Part shown: piece by piece, positions 1-6,167 of the stretch
Layout: each line of letters begins with the position of its first letter
Position numbering within the stretch: the stretch's first letter is position 1
The notes under the pieces: model-generated
The model's database searches: none
Told to the model about the DNA's origin: nothing
The model's input: the letters and a program-made list of their open reading frames with translations, nothing else
Made by a program: the position numbers and the translations under genes
NCBI GenBank assembly: GCA_002396325.1
Contig: DGXM01000102.1
Location: 6,023 to 16,158, forward strand
DNA length: 10,136 nucleotides
From: Treponema sp. UBA4232
GTDB lineage: Bacteria > Spirochaetota > Spirochaetia > Treponematales > Treponemataceae
Direction of reading: 5' to 3'

Positions 1-23
1 CTACGCCTGATTGGAAGGGCTGC

Positions 24-94
24 GGTTCCGGAACGAAGTGGAGGAATGGAGTGAGCTTGGCGAACGGAACCCTGGAAAGCAGGAGACGCAGGGG
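24..94. repeat. GC-rich, hairpin-forming repeat-like element
   Basis: Non-coding, structured DNA between the window edge and the end of the carboxypeptidase gene. GGTTCCG (24-30) is complementary to CGGAACC (65-71). CCTG (71-74) can pair with CAGG (80-83), or CCCTG (70-74) with CAGGG (89-93). Two near-copies, GGAACGAAGTG (30-40) and GGAATGGAGTG (43-53), match at 9 of 11 positions. One plus frame is open from position 3 to about 143, but it has no start codon inside the window and its translation is low-complexity and Arg/Gly-rich, so I do not call it a gene. No T-run follows the stems on the minus strand, so it is not an obvious terminator for the upstream operon. It may be a dispersed intergenic repeat; only one copy is seen here. 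Confidence 0.35.
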
Positions 95-146
95 AGTGCG
101 CAAGCCGCTTACGGGGGCCTGTCGTCCAAATGCATATTCCTGATTT

Positions 147-1547
147 CTATTTTGCCGCTTCGAGGATTTTTCCTGAGAGGATGCCTGTGACGGTGCCGTA
201 GATGCCGGATTTTTCAACGCTGCGTTCGGCTACCAATGGTATTTCCAAAAGTACGGTCTCGCCCATTTTGCAGGTGATTTTTCCGTATTGCATGCCCTGA
301 CGGATTTCTCCCTGGATGAACGGGGGCAGTTCTGTTTCCACGCTTATGCTTTCCAATGCTGACCGGGCTGTGTTTCCTTTTGTAATCGGGATTGTGATTT
401 TGTCGCTGAATGCCGGAATGAGTCTTGCCGATTTTTCTTTCGCGCCTAAGAGTCCGATGGTGACGCTTTCAATGCCTGTGCCATGATAGTCGGTGAAATG
501 CGAAAATGCGAATTCCATAAGTGCGGTGTTGTCTTTCACCCGGTAGTAATTTCCTTCCTGCGTGTTTGAACCGGGGCCACCCATCGTGACGGAAAGAAAT
601 CTTGTGCCGTTGCGTTCTGCCGTGACCGAAATATTGTATCCGCTTTCGTAGATGAAGCCTGTTTTGAGACCGTCGCAGCCGGGGAGGGTTTCAAGAAGAC
701 GGTTTGTGTTTTTCTGCGTGAACGATTGGAAATTGCCTGTGCGTTTTTGGTCGTCGGAAAGATTTTTTGCCTTGGGATATGTGATTGACGGCTGTGCATG
801 GAAATCTTTCAGCGAGTCGGGAAATCTGTTGATGTAATGACGTGCGAATGTGGCAAACTCGCGGGCGGTGGTGAGATTTTTTTCACTGTATCCGCTGGAT
901 TCCACAAAATGAGTCTGCACAAGGCCCAGGTTTTCGACAACCCTGTTCATTCTCGCGACGAAATCTTCCATAGTGCCTGCAACGTAATGGGCAACGGCAA
1001 TTGAGGCGTCGTTTCCGCTTGCGATGGCAAGTCCCAAAAGCAGTTCGCGCAGAGTCACGTGTTCTCCGGGACCAAGGTGCATTCTTGAGGCATCGGAGGG
1101 GATGTTCTGTTCCCATGATTCCGGTGGAAGGGGCACTTCATCGTCCAGTGATATTTCTCCGTTTGCGGCGGCTTCGTAGACCACGTACATTTCCACCAGT
1201 TTTGTCATTGATGCCGGGGGGATGAGTTCGTCGGCATTTTTTTCGTAGAGTATGCAGCCTGTGAGCGTGTCGACAAGGATTGCGGATTTCGCGTTTATGC
1301 TGATTGGGTCGGTTTTTACTGCATACGGAAGATTTTTCAGCGCGATTGAATTTCTTTCGCCGTAGAAGGAGTCGAGCTGTGCGTGTAGATTTTCAGAATC
1401 TTCCTGCGAAAGTGGTTCGGGAGTTTTCGGATGGGCCGCTGATTCTGCACCTGCGTAGATTACGGCTCCCTGCGAACCGAGTACGATGAGTGCGGCGAGT
1501 GCTGTTGTGATGCCAATCCATTTTTTGCTTTTACGGGTGTCTTTCAT
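147..1547 (-). CDS. D-alanyl-D-alanine carboxypeptidase (peptidase S11, low-molecular-mass penicillin-binding protein)
   Basis: A 466-residue protein of the DacA/DacF class. This family removes the terminal D-Ala from peptidoglycan pentapeptides on the outer face of the inner membrane and so limits cross-linking. The three active-site motifs are present in order: SMTK at residues 113-116 (nucleophile Ser113, Lys116), SGN at 177-179, and KTG at 295-297. A basic N-terminus and hydrophobic stretch (about 10-32) form a signal peptide or anchor. Residues 35-80 are a linker, and about 360-466 resemble the beta-rich PBP5 C-terminal domain. No clear C-terminal amphipathic anchor is seen. The ATG overlaps the aroC stop as ATGA, so translation is probably coupled; AGGCGG lies about 7 nt upstream inside aroC. 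The class is secure, but the exact dac paralogue cannot be told from this sequence, so no symbol is given. Confidence 0.93.
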   Translation of the reverse strand: MKDTRKSKKWIGITTALAALIVLGSQGAVIYAGAESAAHPKTPEPLSQEDSENLHAQLDSFYGERNSIALKNLPYAVKTDPISINAKSAILVDTLTGCILYEKNADELIPPASMTKLVEMYVVYEAAANGEISLDDEVPLPPESWEQNIPSDASRMHLGPGEHVTLRELLLGLAIASGNDASIAVAHYVAGTMEDFVARMNRVVENLGLVQTHFVESSGYSEKNLTTAREFATFARHYINRFPDSLKDFHAQPSITYPKAKNLSDDQKRTGNFQSFTQKNTNRLLETLPGCDGLKTGFIYESGYNISVTAERNGTRFLSVTMGGPGSNTQEGNYYRVKDNTALMEFAFSHFTDYHGTGIESVTIGLLGAKEKSARLIPAFSDKITIPITKGNTARSALESISVETELPPFIQGEIRQGMQYGKITCKMGETVLLEIPLVAERSVEKSGIYGTVTGILSGKILEAAK

Positions 1548-2650
1548 TTTGATGCCGCCTGTGTTTTTGCCGCTCTGTTTCTGAGAATCATGTCTGCCAG
1601 TGTGATTGAAGTCATTGCTTCGATTACGGGGACAATCCTTGGGCAGAGACAGATGTCGTGACGGCCTTCGATTGCGATGTCACATTCGCTGCCGTTTGTG
1701 TCGATGGACTGTTGCTTGGTGTAGATGCTCGGCACCGGTTTGACCGCAGCCCGGAAGATGATGTCGTCTCCGCGTGTTATTCCGCCCAGAATGCCTCCCG
1801 CGTGGTTCGTTTTGAATACCGGGCCCTTCCGCATGGCATCGTTGTTTTCTTTGCCGGTTGAATCAGCCGCGCCGAATCCGTCTCCGAATTCAATGCCTTT
1901 TACTGCTCCGATGGAAAGAACGGCCTGTGCAAGAACCGCATCTATTTTGTCGAATACCGGTTCACCAAGACCTGCCGGAACGCCTTTTGCGACACATTCG
2001 ATTATTCCTCCGGCGGAATTTCCCTGTTCGCGCAGTTCGGCGATTTTTTCCTGCATGAGGGATGCTGCTTTTGAGTCAGCCGCTCTCAAGGGATTTTTTT
2101 CTATTTCATTGAAGTCGATTGTTTCGCAGGAGATTCCCGCCGCGCGCAATGTGTATGCTTTCACAAAGATTCCGTTCTGTTTCAAAAAAAACTGTGCCAC
2201 TGCTCCTGCCGCAACTCTGGCCGCTGTTTCTCTTCCGCTTGATCTTCCGCCGCCACGGTAATCACGGAGTCCGTATTTTTCGTGGTATGTGAAGTCCGCA
2301 TGTCCGGGGCGGAAAGTATCTTTTATGGAACTGTAGTCTTTCGAGTGTTGACTTGTGTTCCTGATGAGAATTGCAATCGGTGTGCCTGTCGATTTTCCTT
2401 CAAAGACACCGCTTAAAATTTCCGCTTTGTCTGCCTCGCTTCTGGCTGTTACCGCCGCATTGAAAATCTCTTTGCCGTCGGAATCCTTTTGCTTTGCACC
2501 CGGTTTTCTTCTGTCCAGTTCGCTCTGAATGAAATCTGTGTCTATGTCGAGTCCTGCCGGGCATCCGTCTATGATGCATCCAAGTCCTTCGCCGTGGCTT
2601 TCTCCGAATGTGGTGACGCGGAATACGCTTCCGAAAGTGTTGCCTGCCAT
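1544..2650 (-). CDS. aroC: Chorismate synthase
   Basis: This 368-residue enzyme catalyses the last shikimate step, converting 5-enolpyruvylshikimate-3-phosphate to chorismate with reduced FMN, in the cytoplasm. The family signatures are clear: GESHGEGLG at residues 16-24 with catalytic His19, DRRKPG at 46-51, RDYRGGGRSSGRETAAR at about 129-145, NHAGGILGGITRGDD around 282-295, and GRHD at 329-332 with the second catalytic His. Length is typical of the bacterial enzyme. The start is well supported by AGGAG (2657-2661) six bases before the ATG. It begins 31 bp after the sensor gene stop with no terminator between, and overlaps the next gene by 4 bp. It therefore very probably shares the sensor's transcript. 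A biosynthetic gene between a signalling gene and a cell-wall gene need not imply a shared function. Confidence 0.97.
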   Translation of the reverse strand: MAGNTFGSVFRVTTFGESHGEGLGCIIDGCPAGLDIDTDFIQSELDRRKPGAKQKDSDGKEIFNAAVTARSEADKAEILSGVFEGKSTGTPIAILIRNTSQHSKDYSSIKDTFRPGHADFTYHEKYGLRDYRGGGRSSGRETAARVAAGAVAQFFLKQNGIFVKAYTLRAAGISCETIDFNEIEKNPLRAADSKAASLMQEKIAELREQGNSAGGIIECVAKGVPAGLGEPVFDKIDAVLAQAVLSIGAVKGIEFGDGFGAADSTGKENNDAMRKGPVFKTNHAGGILGGITRGDDIIFRAAVKPVPSIYTKQQSIDTNGSECDIAIEGRHDICLCPRIVPVIEAMTSITLADMILRNRAAKTQAASK

Positions 2651-2681
2651 TTTTTTCTCCTAAAAAAACTGCATGTCTATT

Positions 2682-5477
2682 CTATCGAACTTTGTTCATT
2701 AACTCAACACGGCTGTGCACATTTAATTTTTTGAAGAGCTTTTTGTTGTGTGTCGTAACGGTGCCTGCCGAAATTCCCAGAAGTTCTGCAATCTCTTTGT
2801 CGCTTTTTCCCTGTGAGATGAGCATTGCAATCTGCTGTTCGCGCGATGAGAGACCTGCCGTATTGAAGATTGAAGTCTGCTTGGTCGTGAGGGCGACGCT
2901 GCCCGCAGAAGGCAGTTGAACCTGTGCCGGCATTATTCCTTCCTGTTCGGGCGGGATTTCCGGTCCGCGGAGGGTCTGCGTAATCTGCGAAACAACCGCA
3001 TTGTGTATCTTCCGTGAAATAGAGAAAATCGTGTATAGCTTGTTGAAAAGTTCTTCGGTTGTGTATGGTTTTATGAGACAGTCGGCCGCTCCCCTGCGTA
3101 TGAGGTCGTTTCGGCGTCCTGCATCGGAGGTCGGCAGAAGAAAGATGATGGGAATGTCTTTTGCGGTTTCGCTTTCCGTGCACTTTCTGAGTATTTCCCG
3201 TCCGCTCAAAAATGGAATATTGTAATTGCAGATGAATACATCCGGCTTTGGATTTTTTGGGTCCTGCAAAAAGTTCCAGGCTTCGGTTCCTGTGGATGCG
3301 GCGAAAAAGTGGCTCTGATCCTTGAGAATCTCTGCGGCAAGTCTTTGGGCGGTGGTGTTTGATTCTGCAAAAAGGATTGTCGGAATCTTTCCGTTCATTG
3401 GGAAAATCTGTTTTGTCGGGGCATAAGGAGGGGGCGAGTCGTTTATGTCCTGATGCATTTCGTTTTTGAATCTTGTGACTACGAGCGTATTTTTTTCCGG
3501 GTTGTCGATGTAGTCGGGCTTCATTGTAACATGGAATGTGCATCCGTCTCCCGTTGTCTCGGCTTTGAATGTGCCGTTGTAGACTTTGATTGCTTTTTTT
3601 ACAAGGCGGAAGCCAAGTTCGTTTGTTTCGTCGGGCGAAAGCGGGGAGGAGTACCGTGATTCATCAAGCATGAATGCAAGCTGTTCTTTATTGTCCGGGG
3701 ATATTTTTATGTGTGACTTCAGGATTATGGATTCGTCTTCAAATTTCAGATTCACAAGAAGATTTGTGTCGTTCCCGCTGATTCTTGCAAGTGTCATCAG
3801 TGAATTGGAAAAAATCATTTCCAACAGGCTCAGGTTTGCCCTTATCACAAGATTGTCGGGGATTGTGTGCGATAATTCTATTTTGATGTTTTTGCGTGAA
3901 AGCAGGGGAGTCAGAATCCTCAGGCAGCTTTTGAAAAAATCCAGCAGGAGAATGGAGCTGTCGTGGGGGGGGCGGTTGTTTGCGAAAATTGTGAGAGCGT
4001 TCAGATAGTCTGTGGCCTGTCCGGCTGCTCTTTCGATGATGCCCTGCGCATTTTTTACGGAGGAGTCGCCGCTTTGCATCTGCGGGAGTCTGATTGCGTT
4101 CAGGACGGTGTTGCTGAGGCCAAGGAGTTGTCTGGTGACAGCGGCAAAGAGATTTTTTTCTTCCGTCAAGGCGGTTTTCTCTTTTTTTACCGTGTCCAAA
4201 TCATTTTTCATCTTGCGTGTTCTGCGTCTTTGGCGGCGTATAATCATGCAGAGGACCGGAACTGTGATGAGAAGGAAAATGAGGTTGTATACAATGTAGT
4301 CGTCGTAGTCGAAAATCTGGAATATCGTGGACGGAAAATAAACTCTGAGGATTTTGAAAAGATGGAACACAATCATTGTGGAAAAAGCCGGCACCCAGAA
4401 ATTGATGATTAAAGAATGTTCTTCATGCGCAAGACGGAAATTCGCGGCCCACAGGAACAGGTAGTTGATGGTGATGATGATTACCGAAACGTTGAATATA
4501 AGGAAGACCACTTTCGGCGATTGTATGGTCATGCTGAAGATAAGGCTCATTCCGAATGCCGTGAAAATTGTAGCGAAAATGGGGTATGACTTTTTTTGGG
4601 CTGGATTTTGGAGCACTACGGAAAGAAAAATCATCGTGAAAAACAGAAGCGATGTGTGCGTGAGAAAATAGGTGAACCGCGGTGCGTGGGGGAGTATGGC
4701 TATTTGATTCCAAAGATAAACAGGGCCTACTCCGTTCAGCTGTATTGAAGTGAGTGCCAGAAATGTGCATGCGGCGCCAATCAAGATGTAGATGTAGTCG
4801 TGCAGGAAGATGCCCAGTGCCAGAAGAATGAGGCAGAGCGTTATGTTTATGCCTATGATGCTGAAGTTGGCTGTGGATTGCCTTGTGTGCTGCTGATCAA
4901 AATATCTCCGGGGAATAAGGCTTACTCTTACGGGGGCGCCAATGTAGGCCATCATTCGCACGCGGATTGTGTGGCTTTCCTTTTTTTCCAGCTCCGATTC
5001 GTCAATCGGTACGTGAAGTTCCCACGACGGGGTTGTCATCTGTTCTTTTTTTATGCTTCTGCCGGCTCTGCCGTAAAAGTGCCATTGACCGTCTTTTTGG
5101 ATGAATACGTCTGCCACATCGATGTGTTCGGAACCAAGGTATAGATTGTAATATTTTCCGTCTGTGGACTGCGTGTCTGGAAAGTCTATTTCAAGCCATA
5201 AAACGCCTTTGTAAAATCCGGGGTTGAATTTTGTGGAGCCAGGGTGAAAATAACTGCGGGAAAGCTGGCTGCATTGTAATGCCGCGGTATCATCGTTGTA
5301 ATACGAAACCGTAATCGGGATTTCTTTGTGCTCGGGAACGCGGAGATCCTCGACTTTCATTTCTTTCATGGGATTTTGGATATACCGGGCCTGGGCACTG
5401 ATTGTATTCACTGAAATGAGGGTGAATATTGTCAAAAGCAGGGAAAATATACTTTTTTTCTTATTTGTGGACCGCAT
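2682..5477 (-). CDS. 7TMR-DISM membrane sensor with degenerate kinase and receiver domains and C-terminal LuxR-type HTH
   Basis: A 931-residue one-polypeptide membrane regulator. Order seen: signal peptide (about 1-28); extracytoplasmic beta-rich sensor like 7TMR-DISMED2 (about 40-190); multi-pass 7TM region (about 203-415); basic, coiled-coil-like linker (415-445); histidine-kinase-like region (about 443-655); receiver-like domain (about 698-820); and GerE/LuxR HTH (about 873-931, with LSSREQQIAMLISQGKSDKE and a TVTTHNKKLFKKL recognition segment). The catalytic parts look dead. In the H-box the His position reads Arg449 (AAVTRQLLGL). The N-box is weak, no DxGxG G1 box is seen, and only the G2-like stretch around 620-652 survives. 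In the receiver the acidic pair reads Glu705-Ser706, the phospho-Asp position reads Asn751 (DVFICNYNIP), the Thr/Ser position reads Leu781, and only Lys803 is kept. DNA binding probably responds to conformation or oligomerisation rather than phosphorylation. It is first in the operon with aroC. The signal peptide fixes the start; there is no Shine-Dalgarno. Its ligand is unknown. Confidence 0.9.
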   Translation of the reverse strand: MRSTNKKKSIFSLLLTIFTLISVNTISAQARYIQNPMKEMKVEDLRVPEHKEIPITVSYYNDDTAALQCSQLSRSYFHPGSTKFNPGFYKGVLWLEIDFPDTQSTDGKYYNLYLGSEHIDVADVFIQKDGQWHFYGRAGRSIKKEQMTTPSWELHVPIDESELEKKESHTIRVRMMAYIGAPVRVSLIPRRYFDQQHTRQSTANFSIIGINITLCLILLALGIFLHDYIYILIGAACTFLALTSIQLNGVGPVYLWNQIAILPHAPRFTYFLTHTSLLFFTMIFLSVVLQNPAQKKSYPIFATIFTAFGMSLIFSMTIQSPKVVFLIFNVSVIIITINYLFLWAANFRLAHEEHSLIINFWVPAFSTMIVFHLFKILRVYFPSTIFQIFDYDDYIVYNLIFLLITVPVLCMIIRRQRRRTRKMKNDLDTVKKEKTALTEEKNLFAAVTRQLLGLSNTVLNAIRLPQMQSGDSSVKNAQGIIERAAGQATDYLNALTIFANNRPPHDSSILLLDFFKSCLRILTPLLSRKNIKIELSHTIPDNLVIRANLSLLEMIFSNSLMTLARISGNDTNLLVNLKFEDESIILKSHIKISPDNKEQLAFMLDESRYSSPLSPDETNELGFRLVKKAIKVYNGTFKAETTGDGCTFHVTMKPDYIDNPEKNTLVVTRFKNEMHQDINDSPPPYAPTKQIFPMNGKIPTILFAESNTTAQRLAAEILKDQSHFFAASTGTEAWNFLQDPKNPKPDVFICNYNIPFLSGREILRKCTESETAKDIPIIFLLPTSDAGRRNDLIRRGAADCLIKPYTTEELFNKLYTIFSISRKIHNAVVSQITQTLRGPEIPPEQEGIMPAQVQLPSAGSVALTTKQTSIFNTAGLSSREQQIAMLISQGKSDKEIAELLGISAGTVTTHNKKLFKKLNVHSRVELMNKVR

Positions 5478-5483
5478 GATTTT

Positions 5484-5512
5484 ATTATAACTCTAGTTAT
5501 CGAAAATTCCAA
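5484..5512 (-). promoter_or_regulatory. Sigma70-like promoter for the sensor-aroC-carboxypeptidase operon, possibly leaderless
   Basis: On the minus strand, -35 TTGGAA (5507-5512) and a consensus -10 TATAAT (5484-5489) are separated by 17 nt. A start site seven bases past the -10 falls on position 5477, the A of the sensor ATG. No purine-rich ribosome binding site lies before that ATG. An inverted repeat ATAACT-CT-AGTTAT (5487-5500) covers part of the spacer and the -10 and could be an operator. The promoter match is good; the exact start site is inferred. Confidence 0.65.
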
Positions 5513-5520
5513 GTAAAAAT

Positions 5521-5536
5521 TACCATTTTTAGGGTA
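5521..5536. promoter_or_regulatory. Operator-like 7-2-7 inverted repeat, proximal site
   Basis: TACCATT-TT-TAGGGTA: two TACC-type heptamers facing each other across 2 bp. It starts 8 bp upstream of the sensor promoter -35, and its centre lies about 51 bp before the inferred start site. NarL is known to bind TACYYMT heptamers in this 7-2-7 arrangement, and the adjacent gene encodes an HTH of the same superfamily. The binding partner is inferred. Confidence 0.55.
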
Positions 5537-5542
5537 AGCGTA

Positions 5543-5558
5543 TACCATATTTATGGTA
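5543..5558. promoter_or_regulatory. Operator-like 7-2-7 perfect palindrome, distal site
   Basis: TACCATA-TT-TATGGTA is a perfect inverted repeat of two heptamers around a TT spacer. It begins exactly 22 bp from the proximal site, about two helical turns, so both sites face the same side of DNA. Extended to 18 bp, the two sites match at 14 positions. A further lone heptamer TATGGTA is at 5578-5584, and looser TATGRTR-like copies lie between 5557 and 5585. Confidence 0.6.
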
Positions 5559-5577
5559 TGATATGATGGTTGCGTGG

Positions 5578-5584
5578 TATGGTA
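5578..5584. promoter_or_regulatory. Extra operator half-site
   Basis: An exact TATGGTA copy of the right heptamer of the distal palindrome. The expected partner heptamer on its left (5569-5575) does not match, so this is at most a half-site. It lies about 50 bp upstream of the start inferred for a possible plus-strand promoter. Confidence 0.3.
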
Positions 5585-5597
5585 TGTGGGTGTATTA

Positions 5598-5627
5598 TTG
5601 AGCCATCAAAAGGGAGATTGATATATA
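5598..5627 (+). promoter_or_regulatory. Possible divergent plus-strand promoter
   Basis: TTGAGC (5598-5603) and TATATA (5622-5627) are separated by 18 nt, which would start a transcript near 5634. The match is moderate and the DNA is AT-rich, so chance occurrence is possible. Its main support is the strong plus-strand terminator about 390 bp downstream that has no plus-strand gene before it. Confidence 0.3.
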
Positions 5628-5633
5628 TTTTGC

Positions 5634-6025
5634 AGATTCTTAAGTCCTAACAAGATTCTGCATACAAAAAACAGATGTAAAAATTGGCTATGCGGATTCG
5701 GAGGCTGTTCTTCCTGAAAAGGAAATGTCGTTCCGCTGACTGGGGCTTCTGTGCGGGTTTTCTGCCGGAGACCTTGGTTTCAAGCCGTGCAGGTGGTCTG
5801 CGTACCTGGACAGCAATGCTGCAGACAATCGGATAGGGGCATTTGTCGGAGAGTGCTTTCAGCCGTTTGCATATTTAAAAACGTAGGAGCGGAGAGGGAA
5901 TCGGCAAGACATCGGAGAGAGTGACTGAAGAGAGAGTTTATTTATAGAAAAAAGTAGTTCAAAATCAAAAGTTAATAAAAGTGTTCAGAACAAGTGGTGG
6001 CACCCATTCGGGTGCCATTTTTTTT
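5634..6025 (+). ncRNA. Candidate GGA-rich non-coding RNA or untranslated leader ending at a terminator
   Basis: No gene of convincing size or composition lies between the sensor and dapA, yet a strong plus-strand terminator ends the stretch. An open frame of 48 codons at 5690-5836 has no ribosome binding site and a Cys/Arg-rich translation, so I do not call it. A hairpin spans 5631-5662: TGCAGA/TCTGCA, then TCTT/AAGA. TTCCT-GAAA-AGGAA is at 5711-5724. TATGC (5689-5693) can pair with GCATA (5869-5873), and GGCTG (5703-5707) with CAGCC (5860-5864), closing a domain of about 180 nt. Eleven GGA triplets fall within 5694-5916, against two TCC; CGGAGAG occurs three times (5847, 5890, 5913). I recognise no known RNA family. 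It could instead be a decayed gene. Confidence 0.35.
5998..6025 (+). terminator. Strong rho-independent terminator
   Basis: TGGCACCC (5998-6005), loop ATTC, GGGTGCCA (6010-6017), then eight T (6018-6025). The 8-bp GC-rich stem with an immediate T-run is a textbook terminator on the plus strand only; on the minus strand no T-run follows. No plus-strand gene lies upstream within 500 bp, so it must end an RNA or act as an insulator or attenuator before dapA. Confidence 0.88.
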
Positions 6026-6078
6026 CAAAATCTTCTATATATTAGTGTCTGTATTTGAAAAACATATGCATACGGTAG

Positions 6079-6107
6079 TTGATTATTTTGTATAAAAATG
6101 CAATAAT
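6079..6107 (+). promoter_or_regulatory. Probable dapA promoter
   Basis: TTGATT (6079-6084) and AATAAT (6102-6107) are separated by 17 nt, downstream of the terminator. The start would be near 6114, giving a leader of about 54 nt that holds the dapA ribosome binding site AGGAG (6156-6160). This places dapA under its own promoter rather than depending on read-through. Confidence 0.5.
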
Positions 6108-6167
6108 AATGCAAGCGAAAAGCCTTTGTTTTGAAAATGAGGGTGGATTGCCTATAGGAGTTACAAT

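Noticed and set aside
1725..2261. A 178-codon plus-strand open frame opposite aroC
   Set aside because: Antisense shadow of a highly conserved gene; the translation is Pro/Ala/Ser-rich with no ribosome binding site.
2704..3543. A 279-codon open frame on the minus strand inside the sensor gene
   Set aside because: It lies in another frame of the same strand as the sensor. Its translation is rich in Arg, His, Asn and Cys with no domain, while the overlapping frame gives clear receiver and HTH sequence.
5690..5836. A 48-codon plus-strand frame between the sensor and dapA
   Set aside because: No ribosome binding site, odd Cys/Arg/Trp composition, and no recognisable motif. The stretch reads better as structured non-coding DNA, although a small protein cannot be fully excluded.
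5990..6025. T-box-like sequence GGTGGCACC before the terminator
   Set aside because: The nine bases match the T-box core, but they are simply the 5' arm of the terminator stem. I find no convincing specifier stem or antiterminator, and T-boxes are not expected in spirochaetes.
5634..6025. Lysine riboswitch in front of dapA
   Set aside because: Attractive by position, but the conserved junction motifs of the lysine riboswitch are not visible, and a separate promoter lies after the terminator.
5634..6025. tmRNA, RNase P RNA, SRP RNA or 6S RNA
   Set aside because: None of the diagnostic conserved blocks, such as a tRNA-like end, the RNase P core or the SRP GGAAGCAGC loop, could be found.
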